From Pseudoglutamicibacter albus (lineage in GTDB: Bacteria > Actinomycetota > Actinomycetes > Actinomycetales > Micrococcaceae), in assembly GCF_031458175.1 (NCBI RefSeq), contig NZ_JAVDXX010000001.1, forward strand, positions 1-64,000: a stretch of 64,000 bases of DNA. Reading direction: 5' to 3'. Shown here piece by piece: positions 54,267 through 61,889 of this stretch (its first letter is position 1; each line of letters begins with the position of its first letter). A model generated the notes under the pieces. It did not search any database, had not been told where the DNA came from, and saw only the letters and a list, made by a program, of their open reading frames with translations. The position numbers and the translations under genes were made by a program.

Positions 54267-55199
54267 ATGACGTACATCACATCGCCACAGAAGAAAAAGA
54301 TCATCCCCGCAGTCCTCGCTGCCCCGGCTATTTTGGCGCTCGTCGGTGCACTGAGCGGATGCGGCAGTACAGGCCCGGCAAAAGACACAACCGAGCAGAG
54401 CAGCACTGAGCAGAGCGGGCAGGCACAGAACACAGGGGAACAGGGCAGTGGGGAGCATGAAGAGCCGGAATCGCGGCTGGCTTCCATCAAGAAAGACGGC
54501 GTCATCACGGTCTGCACAACGGGGGACTATGCACCGTTCACGGTTGAAAAGGATGGAAAATTCAGCGGGATTGATGTGAATTTGGCTGAGAAATTCGCCG
54601 AAAACTTAGACGTCAAGGTTGAGTTCGTTGGGACTGAATGGAAGAACCTTATGCCGGACTTCCTCAGCAAATGCGATATGGCGGTCGGCGGTATCTCCGT
54701 GAATGATGAGCGCGCAAAGAAAGTTGATTTCAGTACGTCGCTACTCAAGGACGGCAAGACGCCGATCGCACGCTGCGAAGACAAAGACAAAGACAAATAC
54801 AAAAGCATCGAACAGATCAACAAGCCCGGCGTGGTGAGCATCATGCCGGAAGGCGGAACCAACCAGGAATTCGCGAAGAAAAACTACCCGAAAGGCACGC
54901 TGAAAACTCACGACAACAAAACGATCTTCGACGAGATCGTCAAAGGCAACGCTGACGTCATGACGACCGACCGCGCCGAAGTTCTCTACATCGACGAGAA
55001 ATACCCGGAGCTGTGCGCGACTAACCCGGATCGTCCATTCGACCAGTTTGATAAGGCATTCATGTTGCCCAAGGGCGACACTGAATTCAAGAAAGCCGTG
55101 GACGATTGGCTCGAAACGAGCTTCAAGGACGGAACCTACCGCAAGATCGAAGAACCGTGGGTAGGCGACCAGGAACTCAGTTACCGTACAGAGAAGTAG
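54267..55199 (+). CDS. Cyclohexadienyl/arogenate dehydratase-like secreted lipoprotein (SBP3 fold)
   Basis: A 310-residue lipoprotein with lipobox LSGC (Cys32). The fold is that of periplasmic amino-acid-binding proteins. However, GDYAPF, FVGTEWKNLMPDFLSKCDMAVGGISVNDERAKKVDFS, LLKDGKTPIARC, INKPGVVSIMPEGGTNQEFA and DVMTTDRAEVLYIDEKYPELCATNPDRPF match the PheC branch closely. PheC converts prephenate or arogenate to phenylpyruvate or phenylalanine outside the cytoplasm. No ABC permease or ATPase lies nearby, which fits a stand-alone enzyme better than a transporter subunit. It is divergent from the coiled-coil membrane protein. Confidence 0.8.
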   Translation: MTYITSPQKKKIIPAVLAAPAILALVGALSGCGSTGPAKDTTEQSSTEQSGQAQNTGEQGSGEHEEPESRLASIKKDGVITVCTTGDYAPFTVEKDGKFSGIDVNLAEKFAENLDVKVEFVGTEWKNLMPDFLSKCDMAVGGISVNDERAKKVDFSTSLLKDGKTPIARCEDKDKDKYKSIEQINKPGVVSIMPEGGTNQEFAKKNYPKGTLKTHDNKTIFDEIVKGNADVMTTDRAEVLYIDEKYPELCATNPDRPFDQFDKAFMLPKGDTEFKKAVDDWLETSFKDGTYRKIEEPWVGDQELSYRTEK

Positions 55200-55297
55200 C
55201 CTCCGTGAAGCCACCCCGAGCAATAGCCTGTCACGTGGCCTTGGCAGTAGCTCCACGGTGCCTGCGGTGGGCCTCACCAGAGGCTGGGTTGTTCCGG

Positions 55298-56089
55298 CTA
55301 GGTTGCTGCGGCGATAAGGCAGGGGAGCACATCCTGGATCGGGTCGTTGACCACGGCGTCAGCGATCGAATCGAATGGGGTCGGTTCCGCGTTGATAATC
55401 ACGACCTTCGCACCGCACTCGGCAGCCAACGGAACCAGGCCAGCAACCGGGTACACCGTGAGGCTCGTACCGATCGCGAGCACCACATCGCACGCTCGGG
55501 CCAGTTCGATGCTCGCCTGCATCGTCTCCTGATCCAGGGTTTCCTCAAACAGGATCACCGTCGCGCGAGTAATGCCACCGCACTCAGGGCACCGCGGATC
55601 AGTATCGCCGGCATGAACACGAGCGATCATCTCCGCCATCGGGCCCTCAACGCCGCAGTCCTCGCACCGCCACCGCCGCTGATTCCCATGAACCTCATGC
55701 ACCAACTCCGGCGAGTTGCCGGCCACCAAATGCAACCCATCCGTGTTCTGCGTGACAATACCGGCCAACCGGCCCGAACGCTCCAACGCAACCAGCGCAT
55801 CGTGCCCAGGGTTAGGTTTCGCCTTCAACGCGACCGAATCGGCACGCGCCTGCCACGCCTTACGCCGCACCCCCTCATCACCTAAATACCACGACAACGT
55901 AGAGATACGTTCCGCCTCCGGGTCCTGAGTCCAACGGCCCTGTGGGCCACGGAAATCCGGGATGCCCGATGCGGTCGAGACACCCGCGCCCGTCAACGCA
56001 AGCACACGCTTCGCCCCCGCGAGCACGCCGACCGCGGCATCGAAAGCATCAACATCGAAGTTTTCAGAGCCAGATTCTGGAGGGATCAT
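55298..56089 (-). CDS. Sir2 family NAD-dependent protein deacylase
   Basis: Sirtuin of 263 residues. GAGVSTASGIPDFRG is the NAD site, TQNTDGLHLVAGN and VHEVHGN carry the catalytic His. Zinc ligands are in CEDCG and CPECGG, and GTSLTVYPVAGLV is the second NAD loop. The Trp after DFRGPQGRW is typical of class II-like bacterial sirtuins. Acs is a common sirtuin substrate (here at 17.9 kb), so one target may be predicted, which is inference. ATG 56089 overlaps the patatin stop by 3 bases (ATGA). An upstream in-frame ATG (56128) lies within patatin. Confidence 0.92.
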   Translation of the reverse strand: MIPPESGSENFDVDAFDAAVGVLAGAKRVLALTGAGVSTASGIPDFRGPQGRWTQDPEAERISTLSWYLGDEGVRRKAWQARADSVALKAKPNPGHDALVALERSGRLAGIVTQNTDGLHLVAGNSPELVHEVHGNQRRWRCEDCGVEGPMAEMIARVHAGDTDPRCPECGGITRATVILFEETLDQETMQASIELARACDVVLAIGTSLTVYPVAGLVPLAAECGAKVVIINAEPTPFDSIADAVVNDPIQDVLPCLIAAAT

Positions 56090-57099
56090 TCGGGTACGGT
56101 TCCTGTCGCGTCGTCGCCTTTGAGCCATTCGCGCACGGCTTCGTGGCCGCGTTCGATGAGTTCTTCGTTGTCGTCGCTGTCGAGGTTGAAACTGATCGAC
56201 GTGTACGGTGCGGTGTCGATCACGATCACGTTCTGGCCGATCTCCTCATTGTCGAGGCGGCGGGTCTCCCGTCCCTCCAAAACGACCTGGCCCAACGCGC
56301 GCAACTGCGCCATCGGTTTACGTACCGACTCCAACTGTTCCTTGCCGGGGGTGCGCGGCGTTAAGTTGATGCCGATGGTCGGCCAGTCAGCTTCCTTCTC
56401 CTCGTTATTGGCCAACAGTTTGATTGGGAAGTTAGAAACCAGGCCGCCATCCGCGAACGTGACCGTTCCGCGTTCACCCGTGATCTCGACAGGCTGGAAC
56501 ACGCCAGGTAGAGCGGCGGAAGCGTGCACAGCATCGGCCACTGAAATCTCGTCCGGATCCAAGCCGTAGTCCTCGGCGTCCCACGGGAACACGGCCATCC
56601 GGCGCTGGCTGAGGTCGGTCGCGATCGTCACGAAACCGTAGCGGTGCGTGATGTCCTCATCAGCGTACGGGGAACCATCACGGCGGAAGTCGCCGAACTT
56701 CTCCGTCCCCAGATCCTTCATGACTCCGGCGACCCACGAGTTCATGTAACGGCCCGGGTGCATACCGCCGTAGCGCATCAACCGGTACGGGATCGCCAGC
56801 TTAGACAGCGGACCGAACTTGCTCGCGATCGGCCCCGCATCCAGGATCTTACTGAAATCGAAAGAGGTCACCAGGTCAGCGAACTTATCTAGGCCCTCAC
56901 CCGAATGCTTCAACGCGGCAAGCAACGCGCCCGCAAGTGAACCGGACGAGCAACCGATAATCCGCTCAAACGTATAGCCCGCCGCACGCAACTCATCCAC
57001 CGCGCCCGCCAACGCGACAGCTTTCGCCCCGCCACCTTCAATCACCAGGTCGACCGGCTGCGGGGCTAGCCGCGCCTCCCTGAACGTTGCTTCAGACAC
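56086..57099 (-). CDS. Patatin-like phospholipase family protein
   Basis: Serine lipase-fold protein of 337 residues. The oxyanion-hole loop IEGGGAKAVALAG, the nucleophile elbow GCSSGSLAG and the catalytic dyad Asp in FADGGLVSNFP are all present, so it should be catalytically active. HASAALPGVFQPVEI is a family block. The lipid substrate is unknown. The start is GTG 57099 with GGGGAC close before it. It lies 8 bp downstream of the aldehyde dehydrogenase gene and overlaps sir2, so the three genes form one transcription unit. Confidence 0.9.
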   Translation of the reverse strand: MSEATFREARLAPQPVDLVIEGGGAKAVALAGAVDELRAAGYTFERIIGCSSGSLAGALLAALKHSGEGLDKFADLVTSFDFSKILDAGPIASKFGPLSKLAIPYRLMRYGGMHPGRYMNSWVAGVMKDLGTEKFGDFRRDGSPYADEDITHRYGFVTIATDLSQRRMAVFPWDAEDYGLDPDEISVADAVHASAALPGVFQPVEITGERGTVTFADGGLVSNFPIKLLANNEEKEADWPTIGINLTPRTPGKEQLESVRKPMAQLRALGQVVLEGRETRRLDNEEIGQNVIVIDTAPYTSISFNLDSDDNEELIERGHEAVREWLKGDDATGTVPE

Positions 57100-57107
57100 G
57101 TCCCCGG

Positions 57108-58577
57108 TTACACCGCCATCGTGATGAGTTTTTCGATCTGGTATTCCTCAATGCCGTTGTGGCCGCCTTCCTTACCCAGCCCGGAAGCCTTCACACCACC
57201 GAACGGAGCGGCAGGGTCAGCCACGGCAGGGCGGTTCAGACCAACCATGCCCACCTCGAGCGCTTCAGCCGCGCGCATCGCCTGCATAATGTCCTGCGAA
57301 TACACGTAGGCGACCAAACCGAAACGGGTGTCGTTGGCGATCCGGATCGCTTCCTCATCAGAATCGGCGATATACAGCGACGCGACGGGCCCGAAGATCT
57401 CGGTTGTCGCGATATCGGAATCCAGTGGCGCGTTCTCAACCACGGTCGGGTTCAAGAAATAACCGTCACCCTCGGGGCAGTCGCCACCGGCCAGAACCGT
57501 GGCGCCATTCTCCTGCGCATCCGCAAGCAAGCCTTGCACGCGGTCGCGCTGCTGGTCTGAGACCAGCGGCCCCACCGTCGTGTCCGGATCTGTCCCAGCA
57601 CCCACGCGCAGGCGGGCGACCTCCTCGAGGAAGATCTGCTTGAACTCATCGGCAACATCCTTGTGCACGATGATGCGGTTGGCAGAAATACACACCTGGC
57701 CTGCGTTGCGGAACTTCAAGCCCGCGGCGCCTTTAGCGGCCCAACGCACGTTGGCCTTGGACAAGACGAGGAACGGTCCGTTGCCACCCAACTCCATCGA
57801 GGAGGCCATGACGTTATCGGCCGCCTGCTTCAAAAGCTGGGTACCCACCGGGGTCGAGCCCGTGAATGAGACCTTCCGCAGCCGCTCATCCTTCATGAGG
57901 TCAGCGGACTGAGCCGGGGCATCCACGGTTGGCACGAGGTTCACAACACCGGCCGGCACACCGGCTTCGTGGAGAATCTGAACGAACAGGGACATCGTCA
58001 ACGGCGTCAGATCAGACGGCTTGAGCACCACGGTGCAACCCGCGGCGAGCGCGGCGCCGGCTTTGCGGGCGCCCATCGAGACAGGGAAGTTCCACGGGGT
58101 CACCAGGTAGGAGGGGCCTACCGGTTGGTAGGTGGTGATGATGCGGTAGCCGCCTTTCGGGGCGGGGGCGAAGTTGCCGGTTTGGTGTTGGACTTGTTCG
58201 GAGAACCAGCGCAGCATGTCTGCGGCGTCGGTGGCTTCGGTCTTGGCTTCGCGTAGTGGCTTGCCCATCTCCGTGGCGATCACGTGGGCGATGTCATCGG
58301 CACGTTCCAGGATCAGTTCGTAGGCTGCGCGGAGGATGTCGGAGCGCTCCCGGGTTGTTGTGGCGCCCCATTCTTTCTGTGCCGCAACAGCGGCATCTAG
58401 GGCGCGGCGCGCGTCTTCGACTCCCGCATCGGCCACCTGCGTGATCTCCTTAGCTGTGGCCGGGTTCAGTACAGGAAACGATGCGCCACTGGCGGCCGCT
58501 GTCCACTCGCCGTCGATGAACAGGCCGGTCTGGACGTCGAAAGAACCATTCGGGCTGGTGAAGGATACAGAAGTCAT
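57108..58577 (-). CDS. gabD: NAD(P)-dependent succinate-semialdehyde dehydrogenase
   Basis: Aldehyde dehydrogenase of 489 residues. The cofactor loop VTPWNFPVSMGARKAGAALAAGC, the general base Glu in MELGGNGPF, and the nucleophile Cys in FRNAGQVCISANRI are present. KASGLGKEGGHNGIEEYQIEKL at the end is characteristic of the GabD branch, which makes succinate from succinate semialdehyde. This links to GABA or polyamine use. ATG 58577 with GGGAGA upstream was chosen; the frame is open to 58658. It leads a patatin-sir2 operon. Confidence 0.92.
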   Translation of the reverse strand: MTSVSFTSPNGSFDVQTGLFIDGEWTAAASGASFPVLNPATAKEITQVADAGVEDARRALDAAVAAQKEWGATTTRERSDILRAAYELILERADDIAHVIATEMGKPLREAKTEATDAADMLRWFSEQVQHQTGNFAPAPKGGYRIITTYQPVGPSYLVTPWNFPVSMGARKAGAALAAGCTVVLKPSDLTPLTMSLFVQILHEAGVPAGVVNLVPTVDAPAQSADLMKDERLRKVSFTGSTPVGTQLLKQAADNVMASSMELGGNGPFLVLSKANVRWAAKGAAGLKFRNAGQVCISANRIIVHKDVADEFKQIFLEEVARLRVGAGTDPDTTVGPLVSDQQRDRVQGLLADAQENGATVLAGGDCPEGDGYFLNPTVVENAPLDSDIATTEIFGPVASLYIADSDEEAIRIANDTRFGLVAYVYSQDIMQAMRAAEALEVGMVGLNRPAVADPAAPFGGVKASGLGKEGGHNGIEEYQIEKLITMAV

Positions 58578-58744
58578 ACATTGAGTCTCCCACGTCGCAG
58601 TCGCACACGTCACCCACGCGTCACACCTGCGGAACTGTATGTGAACTGTGGGTGTCATTGTGTACTTATTGCACGCGTTTCCGCGAATACACGGGGTTCA
58701 CCTGCCTACAATGGTCAACAGCAAAAACACAGCAGCACGGATAA

Positions 58745-58812
58745 CGGTGGCAGCCGGCGCTGGGTGACGGTGGTAGCCGTTGGGTAGCGGTGGCAGCCGT
58801 TGGGCAGTGGTG
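58745..58812. repeat. Short GC-rich tandem repeat
   Basis: Three imperfect units of about 20 bp with the pattern CGGTGG-YAGCCG-TTGGG-YAG occur in tandem upstream of the small membrane protein gene. Confidence 0.6.
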
Positions 58813-58857
58813 GTGGCGCAGTATCGTAAGCACGCAGCGAGGGAAGCGGGGAGAGGG

Positions 58858-59460
58858 ATGTCTCGTTCACCTATGGCCTCGACGTGGCGTACCGATTCCC
58901 GTGCCGTGCAGCTGCATAAGTCGGTGCGGGTGACGGTCGGTTCGATCGTTACTAACCTGATCCCTACCGCGATCGTTGCGTTCTTTGTCTATACCTCGGT
59001 TGCGGGCGCGGCCGTGGGTAAAGCCCTCATGTATATAGGTATCCCGTTGGGTGGCTTGATTTTCCTGATCGCGATCGGTGGGGCCGTGGTCGCGCTCGTC
59101 GTGGCTTATACTGAACGCCGCCGCATCCGGGGCGAATCGGGAACGCATGTGGCAAGCAACGGCTCCAGTACAGAGGTGACGGGGGCTCGGATCCCTATGC
59201 TGCGCCTCTGGATCCTGCTGGTGGTGACGGTAGCGGTGACGGTTTCCCGCATTATCGCTAACTGGTGGTTCTTCGAAACCAACGGGGCGGGTTCCGCGGC
59301 ACGCACCGAGGTAGGGCCAGGCCCTGTGGTTCTGACTTCGTGGATTCTCTATATCCTCGCCACGGTCGTAGCGTTCTGGACGTTCTTTGGGGTCCGCCGC
59401 TACGAAGACGCCGTAACGCTACCGGCTGATACGGCGGGATCAGAGCGGGGAGCCAGCTAA
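58858..59460 (+). CDS. Small hypothetical membrane protein
   Basis: A 200-residue protein with four hydrophobic segments in two pairs: TNLIPTAIVAFFVYTSV and GIPLGGLIFLIAIGGAVVALVVAY, then LRLWILLVVTVAVTVSRIIANWWF and VLTSWILYILATVVAFWTFFGV. A polar loop separates the pairs. No family is recognised. ATG 58858 has GAGAGGG close before it. The stop overlaps the convergent helicase gene's stop by 4 bases. Confidence 0.65.
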   Translation: MSRSPMASTWRTDSRAVQLHKSVRVTVGSIVTNLIPTAIVAFFVYTSVAGAAVGKALMYIGIPLGGLIFLIAIGGAVVALVVAYTERRRIRGESGTHVASNGSSTEVTGARIPMLRLWILLVVTVAVTVSRIIANWWFFETNGAGSAARTEVGPGPVVLTSWILYILATVVAFWTFFGVRRYEDAVTLPADTAGSERGAS

Positions 59461-61748
59461 CTTTCCATGGCGGCTAGGGCCGTGAGGAAGTCCGCGAGCG
59501 ATACCATCGGTGTTCCGTATTTGCGTGCGTTGCGTGCCTTGCCTGATTCGCTGTTGATGTCCGCGAGCACTAGAAGGTCGGTGCGGGTTTTCGTGACGTT
59601 CGCGCTCGTGACGAAACCGCGTGCCTCGATGAACTTCGCGAACACGTGCCTATCCCATGCCTTCCCCTCCAGCGTGATGCTGCCGGTGAACGCGATCCGC
59701 GCCCCAGGCTTCAGGATGTCTGCGAGCGCGGGGCCGGCAGCTGGCGGCTCATAGGGGATCACGACGCCGTACTCAGCTTCGATGCTGCGTTTCAGTTGCT
59801 CTGTGGCCGGCCCGAGCGTGCGGCCGGCAAGCCGCGCCGCCAAGTGCTCGGTGTGCGCCGGCGTCATCCTCCCGCCCGCCGGTATGAACGTCAGGGGTTC
59901 GGGGTTGCTGCTGGGTGCGGCGGCGTGGGAATCTGCGGCAGTGTTGGAGGCGGAGACCGTGTCAGACCGGGCGGTGCGGGTGAGGAGATAGCCCGAGGAT
60001 GTGGTGTGTTCCCATGCGGTCCACGGGTCCGGATCACCAGGCGCCTCGCTCGATTCGACGAAGAGCGGCATGCGTTCTAGAACGCCGAGGCGGCGGAGCT
60101 CGAAGTCGATCAGCCCACGCAGAGTATCCGCGTTTGTGGCCACGACTGTCCTGCCCTCAAGCAGTGGACCGAGCCCGGTCAACGCTTGCGCCGTATCCGG
60201 GGCGAGGGTCAGCATGTCCGCATCAATCCCGTGCGTTGCCGCCGCATTTCCTAAGTCACGGCCGGGGTTCACCAGGGTTGAAGCCTGGCCTCCATCCGAT
60301 GTGACTACCGAGACCTCGAGCGGCCGCGGACGCCAGCCTCGACCTGCGTCCCCCACCGTGAGGACCGTGAGGAAGGCAAGCCCACCATCGTAAGCAGTGT
60401 TGCCGGGCCCAGGGTTACTGTTGGGTCCAGTGTTGTCGCCTCGGTTCAGGACGCGTTGGCTGCGCAGGAAGCGACGTAGCGAGGGGGCTACTTGGATGTC
60501 TTTCGGGAGTACGGTTCGCCGCAAAACCAGCCCCTCCAGCGAACGCACGCGGGAGAGCGCGACATAGAGTTGACCGTCGGTGAACACGCCGCCGCGGATG
60601 TCGACGATCGCGCGTTCGAGGGTTTGGCCTTGGGCTTTGTGGATGGTGATGGCCCACGCGAGCCGCATGGGTAGCTGCCGGAACGTGCCCTGCACCGTGT
60701 TGGATAGCCGGCCGCTCTCGAGTGCGATAGGGGAGAGGACTTCCCACGTGTAGGGCCGGGCGATGAACATGTCCCCGCCGGGTGTCGCGACGGCGGCCCA
60801 CGGTTCGCCGTCTTTGTCCCAGCCGAGGTCTGTGATTTCGCCGAGGGTTCCGTTGACCCACCTGTCCAGCGGGTCGTTGACCACCATCATGACTTGCGCG
60901 CCGATCCGCAGCTGAAGTTCGTGCGGGACGGGCGGGTCGAAACCGGTGAGGTCGCCCACGGTGTCGGCATCGGAGGTGAGTGAGAACGTAGCGAGCTTTT
61001 CGAGTTCGCGCCGGTTTGCGGCATCGGCCATCCGGTTGGTGGTGGTCAGGGTCATCCACGGTTCGTCGGCGGGTGGTGTGAAGTGCGGGTCGACGCGTTC
61101 GTTGAGTTCCGCGAGCCCGCGTTGGGTTAGCGAGCCATCACGCACTCCGTTGAGTAGTTCCGTGAACCGGGAGCCGTGCTCTTGCCGGAACACGTGGCTG
61201 AGCTCGAAAACCGGGAAAGAATTCTCCGGGAAATGCCGCGCGGAAAAGAAATAGGGGCTGCCGTAGTCCCGCTCAAACTGTGCTTGTTCGGTCGGGGCGA
61301 CGACGGGCGGCAACTGATACACGTCCCCCACCAGAACCAGTTGAACCCCGCCGAACTGCTCGCCAGGCCTCGGCCCATACAGTTCCAGCGCCGCGGCGAG
61401 CGCATCGAACAGATCGGCCCGCACCATCGAGGCCTCATCAATCACCAGAACATCCAGTTGCTCAAGCACTTCACGATGCGCGGCCGGCGAATAGCGCGGC
61501 GAACGGACGAACTCCTCCGTCACCCCAGGCCGGAAACTGAACAGCCGATGCAGGGTCAGCCCGCCGACGTTCAACGCCGCCATCCCCGTGGGGGCGGCAA
61601 CCAGCACGTTGCGTGTGGTCTGCTCCATAAACAGCCGCACGAGCGTGGACTTGCCCGTGCCTGCTTTACCCGTGATGAATGCGTGATTGCCCACCTGAAG
61701 ATGGTTGAGCGCGGCCCTCAACTCCGGGGTCATCACGATGCCAGACAT
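59457..61748 (-). CDS. PIF1/RecD-like helicase fused to degenerate exonuclease-like and BRCT domains
   Basis: A 763-residue protein. Superfamily 1B helicase about 10-430: Walker A GKAGTGKST (27-35), GMAALNVGGLTLHRLF, Walker B VLVIDEASM, GDVYQLPPV, and IHKAQGQTLERAIVDI with YVALSRVRSLEGL. Residues 457-556 resemble a DEDDh exonuclease (TLVNPGRDLGNAAATHGIDADMLTLAP ... LLEGRTVVATNADTLRGLIDFELRRLGV). In this region DxE-T-G is replaced by VGDAG and HNxxFD by TNADTLR, so it should be inactive. Residues 682-763 are a BRCT domain (ARIAFTGSI ... VTKTRTDLLVLAD). It probably acts in DNA repair or replication restart. Confidence 0.85.
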   Translation of the reverse strand: MSGIVMTPELRAALNHLQVGNHAFITGKAGTGKSTLVRLFMEQTTRNVLVAAPTGMAALNVGGLTLHRLFSFRPGVTEEFVRSPRYSPAAHREVLEQLDVLVIDEASMVRADLFDALAAALELYGPRPGEQFGGVQLVLVGDVYQLPPVVAPTEQAQFERDYGSPYFFSARHFPENSFPVFELSHVFRQEHGSRFTELLNGVRDGSLTQRGLAELNERVDPHFTPPADEPWMTLTTTNRMADAANRRELEKLATFSLTSDADTVGDLTGFDPPVPHELQLRIGAQVMMVVNDPLDRWVNGTLGEITDLGWDKDGEPWAAVATPGGDMFIARPYTWEVLSPIALESGRLSNTVQGTFRQLPMRLAWAITIHKAQGQTLERAIVDIRGGVFTDGQLYVALSRVRSLEGLVLRRTVLPKDIQVAPSLRRFLRSQRVLNRGDNTGPNSNPGPGNTAYDGGLAFLTVLTVGDAGRGWRPRPLEVSVVTSDGGQASTLVNPGRDLGNAAATHGIDADMLTLAPDTAQALTGLGPLLEGRTVVATNADTLRGLIDFELRRLGVLERMPLFVESSEAPGDPDPWTAWEHTTSSGYLLTRTARSDTVSASNTAADSHAAAPSSNPEPLTFIPAGGRMTPAHTEHLAARLAGRTLGPATEQLKRSIEAEYGVVIPYEPPAAGPALADILKPGARIAFTGSITLEGKAWDRHVFAKFIEARGFVTSANVTKTRTDLLVLADINSESGKARNARKYGTPMVSLADFLTALAAMES

Positions 61749-61824
61749 GCCCCGATCCTATCCGTGCCAGTTGCGTGTGGGCGGAGGCCGGGTGTGCGAA
61801 GCCGGGGCGAGTGTGGTAGGAATG

Positions 61825-61857
61825 TATAGCTATTGCAAATGAGTCTCAATAGCAATA
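61825..61857 (+). promoter_or_regulatory. Promoter -10 box and Zur/Fur-like palindromic operator
   Basis: TATAGCT at 61825-61831 could be a -10 box. Directly after it, 61831-61857 is a 27-nt imperfect palindrome with the pattern TATTGC-n-A-n-TGAG-n-CTCA-n-T-n-GCAATA, symmetric about base 61844. Length and symmetry fit a Fur-family (Zur) dimer site. Binding here would block the promoter of the surface protein gene. Confidence 0.6.
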
Positions 61858-61889
61858 ACGGTATTCTTCTCACTAGAAAGCGCACAGCC

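Noticed and set aside
54267-55199. Subunit of an amino acid ABC transporter
   Set aside because: No permease or ATPase gene is near, and the motif blocks match cyclohexadienyl dehydratase. A binding function elsewhere in the genome is not excluded.
55298-55320. GTTGCTGCGGCG string resembling an S-box core
   Set aside because: It is the C-terminal coding end of the sirtuin gene. The other aptamer elements are missing.
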